DNA of 64,000 bases from Bacteroidota bacterium. Its GTDB lineage: Bacteria > Bacteroidota > Bacteroidia > M30B66. Positions within the stretch are counted from its first letter, which is position 1. The number at the start of each line of letters is the position of its first letter. The position numbers were made by a program, and so were the translations under genes. Below are positions 16,706 to 24,543 of the stretch, one piece after another. Below the pieces are notes generated by a model. The model made no database searches, was not told the DNA's origin, and saw only the letters and a list, made by a program, of their open reading frames with translations. The stretch is taken from assembly GCA_027490225.1 (NCBI GenBank), contig JAIXYK010000059.1, forward strand, positions 1 through 64,000, read 5' to 3'.

Positions 16706-17944
16706 TTTATTTAAAACCACTTTTCTTAGTAAATTCAATGCGCTCAGCGATGCATGAGTGATGTTTCTGTTGCGGTCTGTGCTAAACCTAAAATGCTTGG
16801 CAAACGTTCCTTCTGGTCCAGAAATTCCAATCCAAACTGTACCAACAGGTTTTTCTTCGCTGCCTCCATCTGGTCCAGCAATACCTGTTACTGATAGTGC
16901 ATAGTCAGTTTTTAACTTCTCTTTTGTTTCCTTTGCCATTGCTATCGCTACGGCTTCGCTCACCACTCCATTCGAATCAATTAATTCCGCAGGTACATTT
17001 ACTTTAGCAATTTTCATGGCATTACTGTAACTCACAAATCCTCCTTCAAAATATGCTGAGCAACCAGCCACAGAAGTCAACAAATGCGCAATACTTCCGC
17101 CAGTACAGCTTTCGGCCAACGCCAAAGTTTTGTTATTCTTTATAAACCAATCTTGAATTAAATGAGGCAAAGTAATTTCCCCTTCTCCATATATATGTTC
17201 ACCAACCAACTCATATAATTTCACTGCCAATTCTGCTATTTCATTTTCCAAAATCTCGGCATCTTCACCTGTAGCGCTTAATCGCAAACGCACCATTCCC
17301 GGACTCGGCAAATAGGCCAATTTTATATGCGCAGGCAAAGCATCCTCCCATTTTTCAATCCATTGCGCCAGCATACTTTCGCCCACACCTTGCGTTAAAA
17401 ATGTACGGTGTAAAATGGTAGGTGTTTGCAACTTTTTGCGCAACAATGGCAAGATATCATAGCTCATCATTCCCTTCATTTCATAAGGCACGCCGGGCAT
17501 CGACACAAATATTGTTTCCCCTTTTTCGAACCACATTCCCGGAGCTGTGCCGTTTTTATTTACAATACATGTACATGCTTCGGGTACTTCCGCTTGTAAT
17601 CTATTTATAGGCGTAACTTCCCTACCAAAGCTTTTAAAAATACGCGTAACCTGTTCAAATTGAGCGGCATTAAACACCATTCTACAATTAAAATACTTGG
17701 CCAAAGTCTTTTTGGTAATATCATCTTTCGTCGGGCCTAAACCGCCAGTAATTAACACCACGCGCGCCCGACTTTCGGCTTCTTGCAAAGCCTTTAATAT
17801 ATGCAATTCATCGTCAGACACAGATGTTATCTGTTTCACCTTTATACCAATTTTATTCAGCTCCTGCGCCATCCAGGCCGAATTGGTATCTACAATTTGT
17901 CCAATCAATATCTCATCACCAATCGTAATAATTTCAGCAAGCAT
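16694..17944 (-). CDS. cinA: CinA family protein (nucleotide/NMN amidohydrolase)
   Basis: The product is 416 residues from the chosen ATG. The N-terminal domain (about 1-170, MLAEIITIGDEILIGQ and TGGLGPTKDD) is the MoaB/COG1058 fold, linked in other bacteria to ADP-ribose pyrophosphatase activity. The C-terminal domain (about 245-410; LAESCTGGSIAHLLTSVAG, TGIAGPDGG) is the PncC type, which deamidates nicotinamide mononucleotide in NAD recycling. The two-domain form is widespread; a link to competence is known only in some Gram-positives. A longer frame begins at 17965, but the TAGTTTTG promoter at 17963-17970 overlaps it, so the ATG at 17944 is used. It converges on the lipoprotein gene with a 12-base overlap. 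Confidence 0.93.
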   Translation of the reverse strand: MLAEIITIGDEILIGQIVDTNSAWMAQELNKIGIKVKQITSVSDDELHILKALQEAESRARVVLITGGLGPTKDDITKKTLAKYFNCRMVFNAAQFEQVTRIFKSFGREVTPINRLQAEVPEACTCIVNKNGTAPGMWFEKGETIFVSMPGVPYEMKGMMSYDILPLLRKKLQTPTILHRTFLTQGVGESMLAQWIEKWEDALPAHIKLAYLPSPGMVRLRLSATGEDAEILENEIAELAVKLYELVGEHIYGEGEITLPHLIQDWFIKNNKTLALAESCTGGSIAHLLTSVAGCSAYFEGGFVSYSNAMKIAKVNVPAELIDSNGVVSEAVAIAMAKETKEKLKTDYALSVTGIAGPDGGSEEKPVGTVWIGISGPEGTFAKHFRFSTDRNRNITHASLSALNLLRKVVLNKLVL

Positions 17945-17962
17945 ATTCCAATAATTTTGGCA

Positions 17963-17970
17963 CAAAACTA
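17963..17970 (-). promoter_or_regulatory. -7 promoter element of cinA (TAGTTTTG)
   Basis: The minus strand reads TTAGTTTTGTGCC, 18 bases before the chosen ATG. Confidence 0.6.
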
Positions 17971-18003
17971 ATCTGTTTTTAACAGACTTATTTTAAATTT
18001 TAT

Positions 18004-18132
18004 TTGGGCGCGCCCCTCATTTGCGCATTTTCAAAAATAGTAGCCTAGCGTTATTCGGGTCAGGCTATCGGAAATAGTCCCAACTTGAAAAAAGTTGGGA
18101 GCTATTCTCCTCTATCCTTCGCGCAGCAGCGG
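18004..18132 (-). repeat. Dispersed hairpin repeat, copy E
   Basis: Read on the minus strand it gives GCGCGAAGGATAGAGGAG, then AATAGCTC, a perfect 8-base stem (CCCAACTT 18079-18086 with AAGTTGGG 18092-18099 on the plus strand), ACTATTTCCGATAGCC, and finally GAGGGGCGCGCCCAA. The words GATAGAG, AATAGCTC and CGATAGC match copy A; the GGGGCG end matches copy C. AATAG and CTATT flank the stem and extend it. It lies between the divergent cinA and small lipoprotein genes, the only copy in a promoter-side gap shared by two starts. Confidence 0.65.
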
Positions 18133-18220
18133 TTTCAAATTGGTCTCAAATCGTAATATGAGGCGATTGCTTTTTTATAAGTCATCAACTTTGTCCTCAC
18201 AAAAACTCAAAAAACAACTT

Positions 18221-18574
18221 ATGAAAAACTTACTTTTTGCTTCAATTCTATTAATGCTCATCTCTTCTTGTCGCATTTTCAATTCACTGCATTCTACCAC
18301 CACCATTAAACCACAAGAGAGTTTTGTGTTGGGCAATAATCAACATGGTAAGTTCTCAGTTAAAATAAGAAATCTTTCCACCAACACCATTCAGGTACAC
18401 CGCGCTCCAATTGATGGAGGCAATCATTCTTTTATAGACATCAAACCCAACGAAATGATAAAAGTAAAAGTGGAGCGCAATACCGCATTCATTATCCAGA
18501 ATTCCAGTAAAGAAACCGCATCTGTTAGTTTAGTTGTAAAAGGCGATGTTGGTTTGAGTATGGGGTATAAGTAA
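18221..18574 (+). CDS. Small hypothetical lipoprotein
   Basis: The product is 117 residues from the chosen ATG. MKNLLFASILLMLISSC is a type II signal with lipidated C17. The mature part (about 18-117) is predicted all-beta, with phrases KIRNLSTNTIQVHRAP and IDIKPNEMIKVKVERNTA, and may form one small sandwich. No family is recognised. The frame is open upstream to 18095, but that part would translate repeat copy E, so the internal ATG is preferred. A CAACTTTG sequence about 25 bases upstream is a one-mismatch -7 box. The next gene starts 55 bases later on the same strand, with no clear terminator between. Confidence 0.72.
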   Translation: MKNLLFASILLMLISSCRIFNSLHSTTTIKPQESFVLGNNQHGKFSVKIRNLSTNTIQVHRAPIDGGNHSFIDIKPNEMIKVKVERNTAFIIQNSSKETASVSLVVKGDVGLSMGYK

Positions 18575-18629
18575 AGCTGGGTGATTTATTTATTGCATTT
18601 TGTACTTTTACATGCACAAATAACACCCC

Positions 18630-19331
18630 ATGAAAGCCACTTTTCTGTTTTTTCTTCTTATTACTGCAACGCTCTCTGCGCAAGATATTATCACCCTAAA
18701 AAATGGAGAAGAAATTAAAGCCAAAGTTACAGCCGTAAATCCCAACGATATTCAGTACCGAAAGTTTAATGATGCCGATGGACCTTTGTATACCAAATAT
18801 AAGTCTGAGGTCTTTATGATTAAGTATGCTAACGGTTCCAAAGATGTATTTTCTGCTACAAATGCAGGAAATTCGAACAATTCCAGCATTGACCCAAATA
18901 CACAGCGTGAACTAAAATCAGGAACGCAATTTACCGTAGAACTCACTTGGGACCTCAATTCTAAATACGTGCAAGCAGGTCAAACAGTTGAATTTAGAGT
19001 AGTTGGCGATGTAACAGTTGAAAACAAAACCGTTATTGCCGGAGGAACTTCCTTGCAAGGTATTATAATAAACTCCGAAAAAGCCCAAAGCCTCGGAAAA
19101 GAAGGCAAACTCGACATACAATTAAATAATGTAAAAGCCGTAGACAGGCAAACAGTGCAATTGAGCGGCAACTTATCAAAAGATGGCGAAAATAAAACAA
19201 CAGAAACTGTAGTAATTGGTGCACTTCTATTTTGGCCAGTTCTTTTTGCAAAAGGCAAAGAAGCCATTATTCCAGCTGGTAGTAAATTCATTACTACAGT
19301 AAGCCAAACGCTAGTGGTGAGGGTGAATTAG
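18630..19331 (+). CDS. Exported hypothetical protein with DIITLKNGEEIKAKV domain
   Basis: The product is 233 residues. A short signal peptide (1-18, cleavage after LSAQ) is followed at 19-70 by DIITLKNGEEIKAKV...NPNDIQYRKF...VFMIKYANG. This small beta module is common in Bacteroidota exported proteins and usually annotated only as hypothetical. A linker with an Asn/Ser run leads to a second beta domain (about 95-233). In it the phrases GTQFTVELTWDLNSKY and AGGTSLQGIIINSE recall a barrel-like scaffold, followed by a hydrophobic stretch near 196-208. Location is probably periplasm or outer membrane. A TACTTTTAC sequence upstream is a weak -7 candidate. An apparent relic of the same module follows the stop in frame. 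Confidence 0.78.
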   Translation: MKATFLFFLLITATLSAQDIITLKNGEEIKAKVTAVNPNDIQYRKFNDADGPLYTKYKSEVFMIKYANGSKDVFSATNAGNSNNSSIDPNTQRELKSGTQFTVELTWDLNSKYVQAGQTVEFRVVGDVTVENKTVIAGGTSLQGIIINSEKAQSLGKEGKLDIQLNNVKAVDRQTVQLSGNLSKDGENKTTETVVIGALLFWPVLFAKGKEAIIPAGSKFITTVSQTLVVRVN

Positions 19332-19400
19332 GGTGATATCATAACCCTAAAAACTACTCGTGAATTTATCGGCATTTTAGATTTAGTAAATGCAAATTAG
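19332..19400 (+). pseudogene. Possible relic of a DIITLK-module gene
   Basis: In frame after the stop at 19329-19331 the sequence reads G, DIITLKTTREFIGILDLVNAN, then TAG. The first six residues equal the start of the mature protein upstream (DIITLKNGEE), and the DNA matches at about 17 of 19 bases there before diverging. It may be the remains of a tandem paralogue. It is too short to be sure; chance or a past fusion is possible. Confidence 0.3.
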
Positions 19401-19480
19401 AAGAAACATTTTGGACAAATCAAGAATCCAATCCTTGAAATGTCTAAATAATAGTTTGCAATAATTTATTAATCAAATAA

Positions 19481-20428
19481 TTAAATAAAACTATTAGAAA
19501 GACGCCGTATTGTCTCCTCACATTCCGCCATCAACTCCTCCACAATTTCAGCTGCAGGTTTAATTTCCCGAATAAGGCTACTTACTTGCCCTATTTCTAA
19601 TTCACCTTCTTCCATATCACCTTCAAACATGCCTTTTTTGGCGCGACCGCGTCCTAAAATTTCTGTGAGTTGGGCTGGTGTGGCACCTGCACTTTCAGCT
19701 TCATGAATCTGCTTGGCAAAATCGTTTATCAGCAATCTTACCGGTGTTACTTGCTTCATTGCCAGTTTGGTATCGCCTTCGTTGCTGTGAATTACTCGGT
19801 TTTTAAATGCTTCGTGCCCTGAAGATTCTGGCGTTGCCACGAAACGACTACCAACCTGAACAGCTTCTGCACCTAAGGCCAAACAAGCTGCCATTTGTTT
19901 ACCTGTTGCAATTCCGCCAGCTGCTATTACTGGAATATTTACAGCATTGCATATAATTGGAATCAACACCAAAGTGGTGGTTTCTTCCCGTCCGTTATGT
20001 CCGCCAGCTTCAAAACCTTCTGCTACAACGGCATCAACGCCTGCAGCTTCTGCTTTTTGGGCAAATTTCGTATTGGCTATTACGTGTACTACTGTTATTC
20101 CTTTTTCTTTTAACCATTTTGTCCAAGTTGCAGGATTGCCTGCTGAAGTAAAAACTATTTTTACTCCTAACTCAACAATAGATTGCATGTGTTCTTCAAC
20201 CGCAGGATATAACAAAGGTACATTTACCGCGAAAGGCTTATCAGTTGCTTTCTTACATTTTTCAATATGTGTGCGTAACTGCTCAGGATACATAGAGCCC
20301 GCGCCAATAATACCGAGTCCTCCAGCATTGCTAACCGCTGAAGCTAATTCCCAGCCACTGCACCAAACCATCCCAGCTTGTATTATAGGATGTTGAATAC
20401 CAAATAGTTCCGTAACTCTTGTTTTCAT
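19481..20428 (-). CDS. Nitronate monooxygenase / FabK-like flavoprotein
   Basis: The product is 315 residues, a single TIM barrel of the 2-nitropropane dioxygenase family. Visible family phrases are HPIIQAGM at the N-terminus, GGLGIIGAGS (about 36-45), FAVNVPLLYP, the AGGHNGR loop holding the active-site His, and IAAGGIATGKQMA with GAEAVQVGSRF for the FMN phosphate. Members oxidise nitronates or act as enoyl-ACP reductase II (FabK) with FMN; sequence alone does not settle which. It is a single gene, divergent from glyA across about 90 bases, with a TATATTTG promoter at 20444-20451. Confidence 0.88.
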   Translation of the reverse strand: MKTRVTELFGIQHPIIQAGMVWCSGWELASAVSNAGGLGIIGAGSMYPEQLRTHIEKCKKATDKPFAVNVPLLYPAVEEHMQSIVELGVKIVFTSAGNPATWTKWLKEKGITVVHVIANTKFAQKAEAAGVDAVVAEGFEAGGHNGREETTTLVLIPIICNAVNIPVIAAGGIATGKQMAACLALGAEAVQVGSRFVATPESSGHEAFKNRVIHSNEGDTKLAMKQVTPVRLLINDFAKQIHEAESAGATPAQLTEILGRGRAKKGMFEGDMEEGELEIGQVSSLIREIKPAAEIVEELMAECEETIRRLSNSFI

Positions 20429-20443
20429 TCAAATGAATTTTGG

Positions 20444-20451
20444 CAAATATA
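20444..20451 (-). promoter_or_regulatory. -7 promoter element of the flavoprotein gene (TATATTTG)
   Basis: The minus strand reads TATATTTGCC, 16 bases before the ATG at 20428. Confidence 0.6.
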
Positions 20452-20488
20452 CTCAAGTAAGAATGCTAAAACCGAACACCAAATACAC

Positions 20489-20496
20489 TATTTTTG
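20489..20496 (+). promoter_or_regulatory. -7 promoter element of glyA (TATTTTTG)
   Basis: TATTTTTGCCCCG fits the Bacteroidota consensus. It overlaps an upstream TTG that opens the longer frame, so the ATG at 20518 is the real start. Confidence 0.75.
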
Positions 20497-20517
20497 CCCC
20501 GCAATAATCCAAAAAAA

Positions 20518-21789
20518 ATGAAGAAAGACAAGGTAATATTTGAATTGATTGAACAAGAACGCATTCGTCAAACCGAAGGCATAGAACTTATTGCTTCTGA
20601 AAACTATGTCAGTAATCAAGTGATGAAAGCTGCAGGTTCGGTGCTAACCAACAAGTATGCTGAAGGGCTTCCGGGAAAACGTTATTATGGTGGTTGTCAA
20701 TGGGTAGATGAAATAGAAAACATTGCCATTAATCGTTTAAAAACTTTGTTTAACGCAGAATGGGCAAACGTACAGCCGCATTCTGGAGCACAAGCAAATG
20801 CAGCAGTTATGCTGGCTTGTTTGAATCCTGGAGATAAAATTTTAGGTTTCGATTTGAGTCATGGTGGCCATTTAACGCATGGTTCGCCTGTTAATTTTTC
20901 AGGTAAATTGTATTCACCTTCGTTTTATGGAGTTGAAAAAGAAACGGGTTTAATTGATTGGGATAAGGTTGCTAAAACTGCCAAAAAAGAGAAACCTAAA
21001 ATGATTATTTGCGGAGCATCAGCTTACAGTCGCGATTGGGATTATGCACGTTTACGTGAGATTGCTGATAGCGTTGGAGCTTTGCTACTTGCAGATATTT
21101 CACATCCATCAGGATTAATTGCAAAAGGATTATTGAACGATCCTGTTCCGCACTGCCATATTATAACTACAACAACTCATAAAACTCTACGTGGTCCTCG
21201 TGGTGGAGTAATTATGATGGGAAAAGACTTTGAAAATCCATTTGGACATAAAACGCCAAAAGGAGAGTTAAGAATGATGTCGGCATTGTTAGATTCTGGC
21301 GTTTTTCCAGGAACGCAAGGTGGCCCATTAGAACATATTATTGCTGCAAAAGCAGTTGCTTTCCAAGAAGCGTTATCTGACGAGTACATGGATTACATAA
21401 TTCGTGTTCAGAAAAATGCGCAAGTAATGGCGAAAGCATTCATGAAAAAAGGATACAACATTATTTCTGGAGGAACAGATAACCACTTGATGTTGATTGA
21501 TTTAAGAGGAAAAGGTATCACAGGAAAAGAAGCAGAATTAGCATTAGGTAAAATAGATGTTACGGTAAATAAAAATATGGTTCCGTTCGATGATAAATCT
21601 CCTTTCGTTACTTCCGGTATCAGAGTGGGAACAGCAGCAATTACAACACGCGGTATTTCAGTAAAAGAAATTCCACAAATTGTTGATTGGATAGATTTTG
21701 CTGTTACAAATCATGCCGACGAGAAAAAATTGGCCAGCGTAAAGAAAAAAGTAAACAAATTGATGGAAGAATATCCTTTGTTTGCCTAA
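20518..21789 (+). CDS. glyA: Serine hydroxymethyltransferase
   Basis: The product is 423 residues. It interconverts serine and glycine while loading tetrahydrofolate with a one-carbon unit. The pyridoxal phosphate lysine is K222 in [11 protein letters not shown]. Other family marks are [12 protein letters not shown] near the N-terminus, [18 protein letters not shown] and [10 protein letters not shown]. Length and motifs are normal. The start is the ATG at 20518, [11 protein letters not shown]; the frame reaching 20494 begins inside the promoter. Fumarylacetoacetase follows 34 bases later on the same strand with no terminator between, so the two may share a transcript. Confidence 0.97.
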   Translation: MKKDKVIFELIEQERIRQTEGIELIASENYVSNQVMKAAGSVLTNKYAEGLPGKRYYGGCQWVDEIENIAINRLKTLFNAEWANVQPHSGAQANAAVMLACLNPGDKILGFDLSHGGHLTHGSPVNFSGKLYSPSFYGVEKETGLIDWDKVAKTAKKEKPKMIICGASAYSRDWDYARLREIADSVGALLLADISHPSGLIAKGLLNDPVPHCHIITTTTHKTLRGPRGGVIMMGKDFENPFGHKTPKGELRMMSALLDSGVFPGTQGGPLEHIIAAKAVAFQEALSDEYMDYIIRVQKNAQVMAKAFMKKGYNIISGGTDNHLMLIDLRGKGITGKEAELALGKIDVTVNKNMVPFDDKSPFVTSGIRVGTAAITTRGISVKEIPQIVDWIDFAVTNHADEKKLASVKKKVNKLMEEYPLFA

Positions 21790-21823
21790 TTTGATTCATT
21801 AAAAGTTCATAAAATATTTCAAT

Positions 21824-23089
21824 ATGATACGTGCTAACGACCCTAATTTACGCACTTGGGTGCCAATTCCTGAAAATTCGGATTTCCCAATCCAAAATTT
21901 ACCACTGGGAATAATAAAAAGAGCTGAAGTGCATCATGTTGCCATGCGAATTGGAGACCATGTGTTAGATTTAGCGATACTAAATAAGAGTGGCTTATTG
22001 GGTGTAGATTTCGTAGATGAAGTATTTTTAAGCGATAGCATCAATCTTTGCATCAGTTTAGGAAAAGATATGATGCGCGATTTGCGTAACCGCGTTAGTC
22101 GTTTGTTAGATGATAAACATGACGATTTGCGTCAAGATGTTGATTTAAGAGAATCTTGTTTGTTTCACATAAGTAAAGTGGAGGTTTGCATGCCTATAAA
22201 AATTGGTAATTACACTGATTTTTATTCGAGTCGCGAACATGCATTTAATGTAGGTTCTATGTTTCGCGATCCAGCAAATGCATTGCCTCCCAATTGGTTA
22301 CACATTCCAATTGGGTATCATGGCAGAGCTTCATCTATAGTATTAAGCGGCACGCCAATACATCGTCCGAAAGGACAAAGCAAGGCTCCCAATGAAGAGC
22401 TTCCTAGTTTTGGACCAAGCAAGCAATTGGATTTTGAATTGGAAATGGCTTTTGTAACCTGCAAATCCAATCCTTTGGGAACAACTATTTCTACTGATGA
22501 AGCGGAAGAATATATTTTCGGAATGGTATTGTTTAACGATTGGAGCGCACGTGATATTCAAAGCTGGGAATATGCTCCATTGGGCCCATTTTTAGGAAAA
22601 AACTTTGCTTCTACAATCAGTGCATGGGTAGTAAATTTAGATGCATTAAAACCATTTAGGGTAGAAGGTCCTGTTCAGGATCCTAAACCATTGCCATATT
22701 TGCATTTTAAAGACACACATAATTATGATATTGAATTGGAGGTTTTATTAGAATCTCCAAGATTTAATCCTAGCCGTATTTCACATTCTAATTATAAATA
22801 CATGTATTGGAACATGGTGCAGCAATTAACGCATCATGCAAGTAATGGATGTAATATTCAAGTAGGCGATTTGTATGCATCAGGAACTATTAGCGGCCCA
22901 ATTAAAGATAGCTTTGGTTCAATGCTGGAATTAACTTGGAGAGGCGCAGAGCCTATAAAAATGCCTGATGGAACTGAGCGTAAATTCGTAAACGACCACG
23001 ACAAAATTTATATGCGCGGTTTTGCAAAAAATGAACAAGTTCGCATTGGTTTTGGTGAGTTGGTTACAGAAGTGCTTCCTGCTAAGTAA
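21824..23089 (+). CDS. fahA: Fumarylacetoacetase
   Basis: The product is 421 residues, matching the bacterial and animal enzyme. It cleaves fumarylacetoacetate to fumarate and acetoacetate, the last step of tyrosine breakdown. Visible are the N-terminal SH3-like domain (about 1-110), YTDFYSSREHA with the general-base His and a metal Asp, the acidic pair in DFELEMAF, and FNDWSARDIQ with a further metal Asp. The motif order and spacing fit the family. The rest of the tyrosine pathway (homogentisate dioxygenase, maleylacetoacetate isomerase) is not here. It ends five bases from the tail of the convergent VWA gene. Confidence 0.95.
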   Translation: MIRANDPNLRTWVPIPENSDFPIQNLPLGIIKRAEVHHVAMRIGDHVLDLAILNKSGLLGVDFVDEVFLSDSINLCISLGKDMMRDLRNRVSRLLDDKHDDLRQDVDLRESCLFHISKVEVCMPIKIGNYTDFYSSREHAFNVGSMFRDPANALPPNWLHIPIGYHGRASSIVLSGTPIHRPKGQSKAPNEELPSFGPSKQLDFELEMAFVTCKSNPLGTTISTDEAEEYIFGMVLFNDWSARDIQSWEYAPLGPFLGKNFASTISAWVVNLDALKPFRVEGPVQDPKPLPYLHFKDTHNYDIELEVLLESPRFNPSRISHSNYKYMYWNMVQQLTHHASNGCNIQVGDLYASGTISGPIKDSFGSMLELTWRGAEPIKMPDGTERKFVNDHDKIYMRGFAKNEQVRIGFGELVTEVLPAK

Positions 23090-23094
23090 AAGTT

Positions 23095-24453
23095 CTACCT
23101 TTTTGACATTGTTTTTATTTCGTCAATAATTGCTCTTTCAGCTTGAGATTTTTTGGAAACTTCAATCATGTTTCCAGCGCCAATCCTGGTGAATTCTTCC
23201 AGCATTGCAAGTGCTTGCTCATCTTCCCCAAAACCAAGAACTGAAAGATTTATTTTTTCTGTTGTGCTGTTTGCGGCGTTAATAATCATTTTTCGGTCTT
23301 TACCAGATATTCTGAAAACACCATCTGTTGCTAGAATTACTTGATTATTTCCACCAGAAATAAATTCTCTTTTGGCATTTTCATAAGCTACTTGAATACC
23401 TCTACTTCCGGCAGTTACACCATCAGCCCGAAGTGTATCGATAACGGTTAGGACTTCTTTTTTCTGATTCCCATTCACGGTAGGAACAACCACTTTAACT
23501 TCTGTAGCATACGTTATAATGGTAATTTTATCTATCAACCTAACTGGGCCCATTAAAGTTGCAATTGATTTTTTTAATAGGGGCAATTTATCTGGCTCTT
23601 TCATAGAACCCGAAACATCAATTAAAATCACAATATTATTGGGCTTGTAGAGCGATTCACTTAATTCATCAGTTGTAGTAATTGTATTAGAAGGATTTGA
23701 AATCACGGAATCTTTAAAAACAATTGCTTCAATTTTTTCTTCCGACTTTATTTTAGCAGGTAATGCAGTGAGCGCAAATGTTTGTTCTTTTTGGTTATAA
23801 GAAATGTATTGTGAAATGGTTTTTGTTTCAAACCCTGGCGCAGAAATAAGCAGAATGTATGGCCCAATTGGAATGGAACTTTGTAACAAACCATTTAAGG
23901 TAGTATGTTCCATTTTTTGTTTTGTAAGTTGAGAAACATATAGAATACTGGCTTCTTTAATACTGGCGCCCGAAGCTGAATCAATAAATTTGGCGGAATG
24001 ATCAGTAAACAATGGAATAATTGACGCGGCACCTCCAACACCAGATTTCGGGTCGAAACGCACACAATTGGCAAGTTCTGCTGATTGAAGTTTTTGCACT
24101 TCACCGGTTACACGTAATTCAGTTGTTGATTCACTAAAATTGGTAAACAATTCAATCTTCCCATTAATTTTCCCAGTGCTTAGAGGTCTTATTGAGATAT
24201 TCAAATGGATGGTATCACCCTGAGGAATGATTTTTTTAGTAGTAGAAATTGTAAACTCTTTTGGAGCATTAGCTTTAAGTAAAACCAATGGCTTAGCTCC
24301 AAGATTAGTAATTACAGCATATGTTTGAATGATACCGGCCCGTTCTATTTTTCCAAAATCTAATGTTCGTTCAGGTTCAATAGTCCATTTTTGAGCATTG
24401 CCAATTGAATAACAACCAATAATCAAAAGAAGTGAAACAAAAAGATATCGCAT
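23095..24453 (-). CDS. Exported VWA-domain protein with N-terminal Ig-like (DUF1573-type) domain
   Basis: The product is 452 residues from the chosen start, MRYLFVSLLLIIGCYSIGNAQ, a signal peptide of about 20 residues. Residues about 22-112 resemble the DUF1573/HYDIN-like Ig fold (LDFGKIERAGI, TNLGAKPLVLLKANAP). Residues about 150-235 look like a carboxypeptidase-regulatory-type beta sandwich. Residues about 270-452 are a von Willebrand A domain with metal site DVSGS at 279-283 and a later LATDGVFR phrase. VWA domains bind partners through a coordinated Mg ion. The product probably acts in the periplasm or on the surface. A frame to 24477 adds eight residues that spoil the signal peptide. No functional partner is evident nearby. 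Confidence 0.83.
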   Translation of the reverse strand: MRYLFVSLLLIIGCYSIGNAQKWTIEPERTLDFGKIERAGIIQTYAVITNLGAKPLVLLKANAPKEFTISTTKKIIPQGDTIHLNISIRPLSTGKINGKIELFTNFSESTTELRVTGEVQKLQSAELANCVRFDPKSGVGGAASIIPLFTDHSAKFIDSASGASIKEASILYVSQLTKQKMEHTTLNGLLQSSIPIGPYILLISAPGFETKTISQYISYNQKEQTFALTALPAKIKSEEKIEAIVFKDSVISNPSNTITTTDELSESLYKPNNIVILIDVSGSMKEPDKLPLLKKSIATLMGPVRLIDKITIITYATEVKVVVPTVNGNQKKEVLTVIDTLRADGVTAGSRGIQVAYENAKREFISGGNNQVILATDGVFRISGKDRKMIINAANSTTEKINLSVLGFGEDEQALAMLEEFTRIGAGNMIEVSKKSQAERAIIDEIKTMSKR

Positions 24454-24494
24454 TAATACTAAAACGTAAAAATTCAAATGAATTGCCTACAAAC

Positions 24495-24521
24495 AAAAAA
24501 GCCCTGAAATTTCAGGGCTTT
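24495..24521 (-). terminator. Rho-independent terminator
   Basis: AAAGCCCTGAAATTTCAGGGCTTT is a long perfect palindrome, with a T-run on the minus strand. It ends the gene stopping at 24544 and separates it from the VWA gene. Confidence 0.85.
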
Positions 24522-24543
24522 ACATATGTTTTAATAGTTCGAA

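Noticed and set aside
18095-18220. N-terminal extension of the small lipoprotein at 18221
   Set aside because: It would translate part of hairpin repeat copy E and bury the lipoprotein signal 42 residues in.
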